Source of the DNA: Clostridia bacterium
Lineage (GTDB): Bacteria; Bacillota; Clostridia; Oscillospirales; Butyricicoccaceae
DNA length: 11,745 nucleotides
NCBI GenBank assembly: GCA_017560175.1
Contig: JAFYOK010000200.1
Coordinates: 1 to 11,745 of the forward strand
Direction: 5' to 3'
The position numbers and the translations under genes are program-made. Within the stretch, counting starts at the first letter, position 1. Each line of letters opens with the position of its first letter. The notes under the pieces are model-generated. The model made no database searches, was not told where the DNA came from, and saw nothing but the letters and a program-made list of their open reading frames with translations. Shown piece after piece: positions 1-5,776 of the stretch.

Positions 1-629
1 GAGAAGTCGAAAGGATGACCGTTAACGGCAGCACGAGGCAGCTTATACTTGTCCTTGTCGCCGGTCTGCGCCAGTCTGTCAATGGCGGCACCACCGGGAT
101 AGGGCAGAGAGAGGACACGACCGATCTTGTCAAAAGCCTCACCGGCAGCATCATCGCGTGTGGTACCCAGAACGGTCATCTTGGTATAGTCCTCAACATC
201 GATGATGACGGTATGGCCACCCGATGCAACCAGGGCTGTGAAGGGAGGCTGCAGTTCGGGAAAAGCGATATAGTTGGCGGCGATGTGGCCGCGGATATGA
301 TGAACGGGAACAAAGGGCACATCCAACATGAGGCTGCAGGCCTTCGCAAAGTTGGCACCGACCAGAAGGGCACCGATCAGACCGGGGGCACAAGTGGCCG
401 CCACGGCATCCAGATCGCTCCACTCCACACCGGCCTGGCGCATAGCTTCAGCCGCTACGGCTGTGATCTTTTCGGCATGCTTGCGCGAAGCGATCTCGGG
501 AACAACGCCGCCGTAAAGGGCATGCATATCGATCTGGGAATAAACAACGTTGGACAGGATCTCCCTGCCATCACGGCTGACCGAAGCCGCGGTCTCGTCG
601 CAGGAACTTTCCAAAGCAAGAATCAGCAT
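1..629 (-). CDS. tsaD: tRNA N6-adenosine threonylcarbamoyltransferase TsaD, C-terminus beyond left edge
   Basis: TsaD transfers the threonylcarbamoyl group from threonylcarbamoyl-AMP to A37 of ANN-decoding tRNAs (t6A), working with TsaB and TsaE in the cytoplasm. Seen: the ATG at 627-629 opens MLILALESSCDETAAS, the family's N-terminal signature. HHIRGH at residues 110-115 supplies the two metal-binding histidines (H111, H115). SGGHT lies near residues 136-140 and DDAAGEAFDKIGR near 159-171. About 209 of the usual ~340 codons are inside the window, and no stop is reached before base 1. The start overlaps the end of rimI by 7 bases, with GGTGGTGA just upstream as a possible ribosome binding site, so translation is probably coupled. 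It is the last visible gene of the polA-rimI-tsaD operon. The family is certain; whether the gene is intact cannot be seen. Confidence 0.96.
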   Translation of the reverse strand, partial: MLILALESSCDETAASVSRDGREILSNVVYSQIDMHALYGGVVPEIASRKHAEKITAVAAEAMRQAGVEWSDLDAVAATCAPGLIGALLVGANFAKACSLMLDVPFVPVHHIRGHIAANYIAFPELQPPFTALVASGGHTVIIDVEDYTKMTVLGTTRDDAAGEAFDKIGRVLSLPYPGGAAIDRLAQTGDKDKYKLPRAAVNGHPFDF

Positions 630-1084
630 AATGTCACCACCATAAGAACGGCGTCTTCCGCCGGATTTTGATAATAATTCTTTCGTACGCCATAAGGCTT
701 GAATCCATAGCCCTCATAGAGGCCAATGGCTGCGGTATTGCCTGCACGGACTTCCAGCAGCACCTGCTGGGCACCTCTCTCCTTCGCTTCGGCAAAGAAA
801 CGATCGAGCAGCGCAGAGGCAATGCCTCTGCGGCGCATTTCGGGCAATACGGCAACGTTATTGATATCGCAGGTCTCATAGAGGCTCATACCGCCGACAT
901 AGCCGACGATGCGCTCCCCTTCGAAGGCCAGCACATAAAAACTATAGTTATTGCTCAGTTCCGAGCGAAAAGCCGCTTCGGTCCAGGGATCGGAGAAGCA
1001 GGCCTGCTCGACCTCCATGAGCATAGGCAGATATTCTTCACGGAGACCCATGCGGATCTCGATGGGATTTGTTTTATTTTCCAT
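623..1084 (-). CDS. rimI: [Ribosomal protein bS18]-alanine N-acetyltransferase RimI (GNAT family)
   Basis: This GNAT acetyltransferase (153 residues) is expected to acetylate the N-terminal alanine of ribosomal protein bS18 using acetyl-CoA. Seen: the acetyl-CoA loop RRRGIAS at residues 84-90 follows the beta-4 strand INNVAVLPE. The RimI signature LEVRAGNTAAIGLYEGYGF spans about 110-128, and YGVRKNYY spans 131-138. I chose the ATG at 1082-1084 because AAGGGG lies 7 bases upstream and the gene then begins 4 bases after the polA stop. A longer frame extends to 1162 but would lie inside polA. The gene sits between polA and tsaD; rimI next to t6A genes is a common arrangement in Firmicutes. RimI and related GNATs are hard to separate by sequence alone, but length, motif and neighbourhood all fit RimI. 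Confidence 0.92.
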   Translation of the reverse strand: MENKTNPIEIRMGLREEYLPMLMEVEQACFSDPWTEAAFRSELSNNYSFYVLAFEGERIVGYVGGMSLYETCDINNVAVLPEMRRRGIASALLDRFFAEAKERGAQQVLLEVRAGNTAAIGLYEGYGFKPYGVRKNYYQNPAEDAVLMVVTLC

Positions 1085-1088
1085 GGGC

Positions 1089-3716
1089 TTACCCCTTGGC
1101 ATCGTGCCATGTCTCGCCAAAGTTGGCATCGGCACGCATACGGACAGCCAGGCTGACGGCATTTTCCATCTCGCGGACGAGGATGGCGGCAGCAGCCTCC
1201 TGCTCTTCCAGCGGACACTCGAGAATCAGTTCGTCGTGTACCTGCAGGATGAGGCGGGCGTGGAGATTTTCGCGGCGCAGGCCTTCCCATACACGGATCA
1301 TGGCCAGCTTGATGATATCGGCTGCCGTACCCTGAATGGGAGTATTGAGGGCAACACGCTCACCAAAGGCACGAACATTGAAGTTGGAGGCCTTGAGTTC
1401 GGGGATCCAGCGCTTGCGGCCAAAGGTGGTGGCTACATAGCCATCTTCTCTTGCCTGCGCCTTGATTTTTTCCATATATTCGCGTACACCATGGTATTTT
1501 TCCAGGTAGGCATCCATATACTGCTGTGCCTGCTTGGGGAATACACCGATGTCCTCCGACAGGGAGAATGCCGAAATACCATAGACGATACCGAAGTTGA
1601 CCGCCTTGGCACGGGAACGCATCTGAGATGTGACTTCGGCAACAGGTACACCAAAGACCTGGGAAGCCGTAACGGTATGGATATCCTCGCCGCTGTTAAA
1701 GGCTTCCAGCATACGCTCGTCCTTGGCAATATGGGCCAGGACACGCAGCTCGATCTGAGAATAGTCGGCGTCGATGAAGATGTGACCGGCCTTGGGAACA
1801 AAACACTTGCGGATTTCGGCACCCACCGCTTCACGGACAGGGATGTTCTGCATATTGGGATCGGTGGACGAAAGGCGGCCCGTAGCTGTGACCATCTGGT
1901 TGAAGCTGGAATGGACGCGACCATCGGCGCCGACCGTCTTGAGCAGACCTTCTACATAGGTCGACTTGAGTTTGGTCAGCTTGCGGTATTCCAGAATGAC
2001 TTCGATGATCTCATGGGCATCCTTGAGCTTTTCCAGGGTATCGGCATCGGTGGAGTAACCTGTCTTGGTCTTTTTCTTAGCCGGCAGACCCAGCTTTTCA
2101 AAAAGGATAACACCCAGCTGCTTGGGCGAACCGATATTGAAGGTCTCTCCGGCCAGCTCGTAGATCTTCGCTTCCAGACGCTCGATATCGGCTGTAAGGC
2201 CGTCACCGAAAGACTGCAGATGCCCCACATCCAGTTCCATGCCCAGATGCTGCATTTCGGCCAGGATACGGACCAGAGGCAGCTCAATGGTGTTCATCAG
2301 CTCCTCCATGCCCTCCTTACGCAGCAGGCCCTTATAATGGCTGTAGAGTGCCGCAATCACCTGTGCCTTGCGGCTGAGGCTGCGGAAGTCGGCACCCTCG
2401 TCAAAGCCGAGGGTCATCTGTCCGCTTTCTTCTTCATTTTCAGTCAGTACAATGTCCAGGGCGGTCATTGCACAGTTTTCCAGCGAAAAGTCGCCGGATG
2501 TGGGTGCCATCAGATAAGCAGCGATGGCGGTATCAAAAACCGGAACGGCCGGTGTTTGACCATATTTATACATGAGCAGCGCCAGCGGCTTGGCATCATG
2601 GACGATATAACGGCCATTGCACAACAGCGCGCACAGGCAGGCCTTCCAGCCCTCTGTGCCCAACAAAGAAACACCCGAAACATAAGTCTTACCGGCTACG
2701 GTAAATGCGCCGCAATCGTTCTCTGCCGAAAAGACACAGGCCACCTCGCCCGAAAGCAGAATGTCCTGCAGGCGGCTGCCGTCGGAAACGGTTTCATAGG
2801 CCTTCTCCTCAAAGGAGGCAGGCAGTGCAGATGTATGGGCGGTGGGTGTCAGACCCAGACGCTTGATGATAGAGCGCAGCTCCATACGATCCAGGAAATC
2901 ATAGAGGCCGCCGGGTTCGCCTACGCCCAGCAGCAGATCACGGGGACAGCGCTCGACAGGAACATCGGTGATGCCCTTGGCCAGATCATAACTGAGGAAT
3001 GCCATATCGCGGCCCTCGGTCAGCTTCTTGCGTACCGAAGGGGTAAAGGTGGCTGTTTCCAGGTTGTCGTAGACGCTCTGCAGCGAACCAAAACGAACCA
3101 GCAGATCCATGGCGCCCTTTTCGCCGATGCCGGGGATGCCGGGGATATTATCCGACTTATCGCCCATGATGGCCTTGAGGTCGACGATCTTGTCGGCGCT
3201 CAGACCCTGATAGGCTTCGGCAAATTTTTCGGCATCAAAGACCTCTGTGGTGGTCTGTCCCATACGGGTGGTAACCAGAGCCACATCGGCACCTTCGGCA
3301 ATGAACTGCAGGCTGTCGCGGTCGCCGGTGACGATGGTGCAGCTGTCGCCTGCCTCGTGACAGATACGTGCCAGTGTACCCAGCAGATCGTCGGCCTCGT
3401 AACCTTCCATCTCCATACGGGGAACCCCCATCAGATCGAGGCATTCTTTGAGCAGCGGTACCTGCACGGCCAGATCTTCGGGCATAGGCTTGCGCTGTGC
3501 TTTATAGCCATCGTACATCTTATGGCGAAAGGTCTTGGCCTTGAGGTCAAAGCAGACACATACGCCATCGGGCTGCAGGTCACCCAGCAGCTTATAATAC
3601 ATATTGAGAAAACCATAAATGGCATTGGTCGGAACACCGTCTTTATTACTGAGCGGTCGAACGCCGTAAAAAGCACGGTTGATCAGGCTGTTGCCATCAA
3701 TAGCCATGAGTTTCAT
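1089..3716 (-). CDS. polA: DNA polymerase I (5' nuclease + polymerase, proofreading domain apparently inactive)
   Basis: Family A DNA polymerase of 875 residues for Okazaki-fragment maturation and repair synthesis. Seen: an N-terminal 5' nuclease/FEN domain at about 1-290, with MAIDGNSLINRAFYG, the acidic EGYEADDLLGT at 104-114, TGDRDSLQ at 130-137 and the helix-hairpin-helix GDKSDNIPGIPGIGEKGA near 185-202. The polymerase domain (about 470-875) has motif A DADYSQIELR (649-658, D651), motif B RAKAVNFGIVYG (702-713) and motif C QVHDE (825-829, D828). The middle domain (about 310-450) lacks the exonuclease I DxE pair (SAEND instead) and the exonuclease II aspartate (HDAKPLAL), so 3'-5' proofreading is probably absent, as in Bacillus and Thermus PolA. 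The ATG at 3714-3716 has GAGGGAAG just upstream. It heads the operon with rimI and tsaD. Confidence 0.98.
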   Translation of the reverse strand: MKLMAIDGNSLINRAFYGVRPLSNKDGVPTNAIYGFLNMYYKLLGDLQPDGVCVCFDLKAKTFRHKMYDGYKAQRKPMPEDLAVQVPLLKECLDLMGVPRMEMEGYEADDLLGTLARICHEAGDSCTIVTGDRDSLQFIAEGADVALVTTRMGQTTTEVFDAEKFAEAYQGLSADKIVDLKAIMGDKSDNIPGIPGIGEKGAMDLLVRFGSLQSVYDNLETATFTPSVRKKLTEGRDMAFLSYDLAKGITDVPVERCPRDLLLGVGEPGGLYDFLDRMELRSIIKRLGLTPTAHTSALPASFEEKAYETVSDGSRLQDILLSGEVACVFSAENDCGAFTVAGKTYVSGVSLLGTEGWKACLCALLCNGRYIVHDAKPLALLMYKYGQTPAVPVFDTAIAAYLMAPTSGDFSLENCAMTALDIVLTENEEESGQMTLGFDEGADFRSLSRKAQVIAALYSHYKGLLRKEGMEELMNTIELPLVRILAEMQHLGMELDVGHLQSFGDGLTADIERLEAKIYELAGETFNIGSPKQLGVILFEKLGLPAKKKTKTGYSTDADTLEKLKDAHEIIEVILEYRKLTKLKSTYVEGLLKTVGADGRVHSSFNQMVTATGRLSSTDPNMQNIPVREAVGAEIRKCFVPKAGHIFIDADYSQIELRVLAHIAKDERMLEAFNSGEDIHTVTASQVFGVPVAEVTSQMRSRAKAVNFGIVYGISAFSLSEDIGVFPKQAQQYMDAYLEKYHGVREYMEKIKAQAREDGYVATTFGRKRWIPELKASNFNVRAFGERVALNTPIQGTAADIIKLAMIRVWEGLRRENLHARLILQVHDELILECPLEEQEAAAAILVREMENAVSLAVRMRADANFGETWHDAKG

Positions 3717-3775
3717 ATACTTCCCTCTTCAGGCGAAAATCAGAGTACTTTTAACAGTATTTCCGCCCAAAAAAT

Positions 3776-3804
3776 ATTATAAATAATTTTTTGAAAAAAA
3801 TCAA
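3776..3804 (-). promoter_or_regulatory. Sigma-A-type promoter of the polA-rimI-tsaD operon
   Basis: On the minus strand TTGATT (3804-3799) and TATAAT (3781-3776) are separated by 17 bases, about 60 bases upstream of the polA ATG. No other strong candidate is seen between it and polA. Its -35 box lies only 9 bases from the -35 box of the divergent tRNA-Gln promoter. Confidence 0.7.
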
Positions 3805-3813
3805 GAAAACCCC

Positions 3814-3841
3814 TTGACATTCTCAGAAAATGCTGTATAAT
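3814..3841 (+). promoter_or_regulatory. Sigma-A-type promoter of tRNA-Gln
   Basis: Perfect TTGACA (3814-3819) and perfect TATAAT (3836-3841) with a 16-base spacer. The tRNA begins 20 bases after the -10 box, consistent with a short 5' leader. It is divergent from the polA promoter, so the two may interfere with each other. Confidence 0.85.
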
Positions 3842-3861
3842 AAGCCATGTTGTTAAGACAA

Positions 3862-3935
3862 AGCGATGTTGTGTAACGGTAGCACAGCTGACTCTGGATC
3901 AGTTAGTCAGGGTTCGAATCCTTGCATCGCTGCCA
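3862..3935 (+). tRNA. tRNA-Gln (anticodon CTG)
   Basis: A full cloverleaf can be drawn. The acceptor stem AGCGATG/CATCGCT (7 bp) has discriminator G and an encoded CCA at 3933-3935. The D arm is GTGT/GCAC with loop AACGGTA. The anticodon stem GCTGA/TCAGT holds loop CTCTGGA, giving anticodon CTG, which reads CAG (glutamine). The T stem CAGGG/CCTTG holds loop TTCGAAT. It is 74 bases with its own promoter and terminator, so it is a monocistronic tRNA gene. Confidence 0.95.
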
Positions 3936-3937
3936 AC

Positions 3938-3968
3938 AAGGTCACACCGAAAGGTGTGACCTTTTTTC
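3938..3968 (+). terminator. Intrinsic terminator of tRNA-Gln
   Basis: AAGGTCACACC (3938-3948), loop GAAA, GGTGTGACCTT (3953-3963): an 11 bp perfect stem with a GNRA tetraloop running into a T tract, two bases after the encoded CCA. Confidence 0.93.
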
Positions 3969-3991
3969 TTTCTCCGATTACATAAAAGTTT

Positions 3992-4025
3992 AAACCCCCT
4001 TGCCAAAATCGGCAAGGGGGTTTTT
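3992..4025. terminator. Second hairpin, bidirectional terminator
   Basis: CCCCCTTGCC (3995-4004), loop AAAATC, GGCAAGGGGG (4011-4020), with TTTTT after it and AAA before it, so it can end transcripts in either direction. It would back up the tRNA-Gln terminator and stop minus-strand read-through from the tRNA cluster. Confidence 0.8.
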
Positions 4026-4063
4026 GCGTATAGTATATTTTCAGCCTGTCGAAAATAAAAATA

Positions 4064-4083
4064 ACCACATCCGAAGATATGGT
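4064..4083 (-). repeat. Degenerate third copy of the ACCACATC...GATGTGGT hairpin
   Basis: ACCACATC, loop CGAA, GATATGGT forms an 8-position stem with one mismatch. It differs at 3 of 20 positions from the hairpins at 4222-4241 and 4431-4450. On the minus strand it is followed by a T-rich run (TTATTTTTATTTT), so it could act as a weak terminator in that direction. Confidence 0.7.
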
Positions 4084-4134
4084 CTGCATATAGCACACAA
4101 TATCTATTGTCCCCTCGGAGAGCGGAAGGGAGCA

Positions 4135-4213
4135 CTCGGGGGAAACGCGGTTTCCACCCGAGGATCGCGTCGGCACACGCCGAGCCGTTGTTTCCGCAGA
4201 AACAACCGCGATC
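4135..4213. repeat. Compact structured block: long hairpin plus three-way junction
   Basis: Hairpin one is CTCGGG-GGAAAC (4135-4146), loop GCG, GTTTCC-A-CCCGAG (4150-4162): 12 bp with one bulged base. Directly abutting it, GATCGCG (4163-4169) pairs with CGCGATC (4207-4213). This encloses TCGGC-ACAC-GCCGA (4170-4183) and GTTGTTTC-CGCA-GAAACAAC (4187-4206), giving a three-way junction. No ORF of note and no known ncRNA was recognised. The strand of any transcript is unknown; minus-strand read-through from the tRNA cluster would contain it. Confidence 0.6.
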
Positions 4214-4221
4214 TTTAAATT

Positions 4222-4253
4222 ACCACATCCAGAGATGTGGTTTAATGGAGCTG
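4222..4253 (-). repeat. Second copy of the tRNA-Thr 3' end plus terminator hairpin (32-base direct repeat)
   Basis: These 32 bases are identical to 4431-4462, which comprise the tRNA-Thr terminator hairpin, the TTAA linker and the last six bases of the tRNA including CCA. Here the rest of the tRNA is absent apart from a GCAGAT match (4258-4263) at the corresponding offset. It is a duplicated tail rather than a functional tRNA. Confidence 0.9.
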
Positions 4254-4279
4254 CCCTGCAGATCTCCTTGTTCCACTAA

Positions 4280-4387
4280 CGGCCCTTCTGGGCCGCGCCG
4301 CTTTTGCGGCGTTGATTTCCGAGTGATTCATTCACCGGAAATCTATCAGATCAGAGGGGCCCCTGCGAAATGGAACATTTCGTGGGG
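4280..4387 (-). repeat. Folded repeat element, copy 1 (four hairpins; homologous to 9238-9342)
   Basis: Read on the minus strand from 4387. Hairpin 1 is CCCC-A-CGAAATG, loop TTC, CATTTCG-CA-GGGG (4387-4360). Hairpin 2 has an outer stem of 8 bp, a bulged T, an inner stem of 4 bp and loop ATGAA (4343-4314). Hairpin 3 is CGCCGC-AAAA-GCGGCG (4311-4296). Hairpin 4 is CGGCCC-AGAA-GGGCCG (4295-4280). The part from hairpin 2 to hairpin 4 is 64 bases, exactly the length of the plus-strand copy at 9279-9342, and several stem pairs are changed on both sides. No protein is encoded. It lies between two copies of the tRNA-Thr tail. Confidence 0.8.
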
Positions 4388-4425
4388 TTTTAGTTCTCGT
4401 GCCTGTTTTTCTCCCCTAAAACAAC

Positions 4426-4450
4426 AAAAAACCACATCCAGAGATGTGGT
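4426..4450 (-). terminator. Intrinsic terminator of the tRNA-Trp-Asp-Thr operon
   Basis: On the minus strand ACCACATC, loop TCTG, GATGTGGT (4450-4431) runs into six T residues, four bases after the encoded CCA of tRNA-Thr. Confidence 0.9.
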
Positions 4451-4454
4451 TTAA

Positions 4455-4530
4455 TGGAGCTGTTGAGCAGATTCGAACTGCCGACCTCGTCATTACCAAT
4501 GACGTGCTCTGCCTACTGAGCTACAACAGC
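4455..4530 (-). tRNA. tRNA-Thr (anticodon GGT)
   Basis: Minus strand, 76 bases with encoded CCA. The acceptor stem is GCTGTTG/CAACAGC, the D arm contains AGCTCAGTAGG, and the anticodon loop TTGGTAA gives GGT (reads ACC/ACU). The T arm contains GTTCGAATC. As an ANN-decoding tRNA it is expected to carry t6A37, made by the pathway that includes TsaD and Sua5 encoded in this window. It is last in the three-tRNA operon. Confidence 0.95.
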
Positions 4531-4536
4531 GAAAGA

Positions 4537-4613
4537 TGGCGACCGTGAACGGGCTCGAACCGTCGACCTCTAGCGTGACAGGCTAGCGTTCTAACCAACT
4601 GAACTACACGGCC
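4537..4613 (-). tRNA. tRNA-Asp (anticodon GTC)
   Basis: Minus strand, 77 bases with encoded CCA. The acceptor stem GGCCGTG/CACGGTC has one G-U pair and discriminator G. The anticodon stem CTAGC/GCTAG has loop CTGTCAC (anticodon GTC). The T arm contains GTTCGAGCC. Only 6 bases separate it from tRNA-Thr. Confidence 0.95.
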
Positions 4614-4616
4614 ATT

Positions 4617-4692
4617 TGGCAGGGGCAGAAGGACTTGAACCCTCGGCACGCGGTTTTGGAGACCGCTGCTCTACCAACTGAGCTATACCCCT
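4617..4692 (-). tRNA. tRNA-Trp (anticodon CCA)
   Basis: Minus strand, 76 bases with encoded CCA. The acceptor stem AGGGGTA/TGCCCCT has discriminator G. The anticodon stem GCGGT/ACCGC has loop CTCCAAA (anticodon CCA). The T arm contains GTTCAAGTC. It is first in the operon, 3 bases from tRNA-Asp. Confidence 0.95.
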
Positions 4693-4723
4693 ATATCTTT
4701 CGCACTCTTTTCAGCGCTTGTTT

Positions 4724-4752
4724 ATTATACACATTCCTGCTCGGTTTGTAAA
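4724..4752 (-). promoter_or_regulatory. Sigma-A-type promoter of the tRNA operon
   Basis: On the minus strand TTTACA (4752-4747) and perfect TATAAT (4729-4724) with a 17-base spacer, about 31 bases upstream of tRNA-Trp. An A/T-rich tract with T and A runs lies just upstream (4750-4785) and could act as an UP element. Confidence 0.8.
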
Positions 4753-4818
4753 GAGTTTTTTCAAAAAAATTTTCTTTTATTTTGCCGTTAATTTTACAGG
4801 CAAAATCTATCCCATCTC

Positions 4819-4847
4819 TTGCAATACAAATCCCTCTCTGCTATGCT
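4819..4847 (+). promoter_or_regulatory. Probable promoter of the PH-domain gene
   Basis: TTGCAA (4819-4824), 17 bases, TATGCT (4842-4847), 35 bases before the ATG at 4882. The boxes are only moderately close to consensus; position supports the call. Confidence 0.5.
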
Positions 4848-4881
4848 TTGAATATATACCACATTAAAGGAGCGTGCTTCT

Positions 4882-5280
4882 ATGAATATCCTCTGGAGCG
4901 ACCGTAAGCGCTGGCTCGGCCTGCCGCTGACTTTTACAAAATACAGCTTGAGCGAAGACCGCCTGTTTCAGGAAACCGGCCTTTTCACTCTGAAGGAAGA
5001 AGAAGTCCTGCTCTATCGTGTCAGCGATATCAGCCTGACCCGTACACTGGGCCAGCGCCTTTTCGGTGTCGGCACTGTCTGCGTCATGTCTTCCGATAAG
5101 ACCTGCCCCCATCTCGACCTGGTCAATGTCAAGAACCCCAAAGAGGTCAAAGAGATGGTCTTTGAAAAGGTCGAAGCTGCCAAGCTGGCGCGCCGCATGC
5201 GCACCACCGAGATCCTCGACGATGATCTCGACGGCATCGACGATCATGACGGCGATCACGACTGCGACCATCAGCACTAA
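4882..5280 (+). CDS. PH-domain (bPH_2/DUF304-like) protein with His/Asp-rich C-terminal tail
   Basis: A 132-residue soluble protein. Residues about 5-105 form one bacterial pleckstrin-homology-like domain. It contains WSDRKRWLGLPLTFTKYSLSEDRL, then EEVLLYRVSDISLTRTLGQRLFGVGTV and a closing VKNPKEVKEMVFEKVEAAK helix. This pattern recalls the single-domain DUF304 proteins common in gut Clostridia, whose biochemical role is not established. There is no signal peptide or membrane segment. The last 20 residues (113-132) are almost only Asp, His and Gly with one Cys and look able to bind metal. The ATG at 4882 has AAAGGAG (4867-4873) as ribosome binding site. It is a single gene between its own promoter and terminator. 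Function is unknown; the domain call rests on pattern recognition. Confidence 0.88.
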   Translation: MNILWSDRKRWLGLPLTFTKYSLSEDRLFQETGLFTLKEEEVLLYRVSDISLTRTLGQRLFGVGTVCVMSSDKTCPHLDLVNVKNPKEVKEMVFEKVEAAKLARRMRTTEILDDDLDGIDDHDGDHDCDHQH

Positions 5281-5297
5281 AATTTATGTACATCCCC

Positions 5298-5327
5298 GCC
5301 CCCGGAGTCCGTGCTCCGGGGGCTTTT
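5298..5327 (+). terminator. Intrinsic terminator after the PH-domain gene
   Basis: GCCCCCGGAG (5298-5307), loop TCCGTG, CTCCGGGGGC (5314-5323), then TTTT: a 10 bp GC-rich stem between the convergent PH-domain and SASP genes. Confidence 0.85.
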
Positions 5328-5339
5328 CCATGCCGGGAT

Positions 5340-5540
5340 TTACAGGTTCTGCTCTGCGCGCTCGATCATCTTCTTGACCATCTGACCGCCAATGGAACCG
5401 GCCTGCTTGGATGTCAGATCGCCGTTGTAGCCTTCCTTCAGATTGATGCCGACTTCGCGTGCAGTTTCCATCTTGAAGTTGTGCAGGGCGTTCTTCTGCT
5501 CCGCTGTCATATTATACTTATTGCTGCTATTGCTTGCCAT
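5340..5540 (-). CDS. Alpha/beta-type small acid-soluble spore protein (SASP)
   Basis: A 66-residue DNA-binding protein of the SspA/SspB family. In spore formers these saturate the forespore chromosome, protect it from UV and chemicals, and are degraded at germination by the GPR protease. Seen: a GPR-site-like ETAREVG at 25-31, NLKEGYNGDLTSKQAGS and GGQMVKKMIE near 51-60, the two conserved helices of the family. The length is typical. The ATG at 5538-5540 has AAAGGAG 7 bases upstream. I could not find a convincing sigma-G promoter (only CATAAAA at 5573-5567 resembles a -10), so regulation is open. The gene shows that the organism is a spore former or descends from one. Confidence 0.95.
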   Translation of the reverse strand: MASNSSNKYNMTAEQKNALHNFKMETAREVGINLKEGYNGDLTSKQAGSIGGQMVKKMIERAEQNL

Positions 5541-5776
5541 AATGGTTTGCTCCTTTGTTTTGTTCTTTTATGCCCCTACCGCCCGGGCTGCCAACGATGC
5601 GGAAGCCAAAGCGGCAAGGGCCTTATCTGATCGCCCGAACATCTGCCCGGGCTGCAATCTTAGTATCTGCCCTGATTCTCCCGATATGACAGGGAATCTA
5701 TGGCAGATCCCAATGCGTCCAGTCCTGCTGCCATCACGGCGGCTGTTTCGCCCATGTCCCGGGCGCTCACAGGGCT
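5541..5776. other. Stretch without a convincing gene; two short Ala-rich frames
   Basis: On the minus strand the frame of the upstream 54-residue gene continues after its TGA for 38 codons. Taken from the GTG at 5770, it gives 36 residues ending at 5660 and includes SARDMGETAAVM. A second short frame (5642-5568) starts MFGRSDKALAALAS. Neither has a ribosome binding site. GCCCGGGCTGC occurs twice (5581-5591, 5645-5655). Both frames may be remnants of a longer gene or chance. Confidence 0.35.

Noticed and set aside
951..3782. A 943-codon open frame antisense to polA and rimI
   Set aside because: It is a shadow of polA codon bias: the minus-strand frames contain every PolA and RimI motif, while this frame has no recognisable domain, runs through two genes and lacks a ribosome binding site.
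4147..4160. T-box riboswitch on the minus strand (GGGTGGAAACCGCG)
   Set aside because: The core is one base too long, no stem I with a specifier loop was found upstream, and no aminoacyl-tRNA synthetase or amino-acid gene lies downstream on that strand. Kept only as a possible relic in the structured-block finding.
4222..4462. attL/attR pair of an integrated genetic element
   Set aside because: The repeats are only 209 bases apart, include the terminator as well as the tRNA end, and enclose no integrase or cargo. The duplication itself is real and reported.
5568..5642. A 24-residue Ala-rich ORF upstream of the SASP gene
   Set aside because: No ribosome binding site and too short to judge by composition; noted only in the description of the gene-free stretch.
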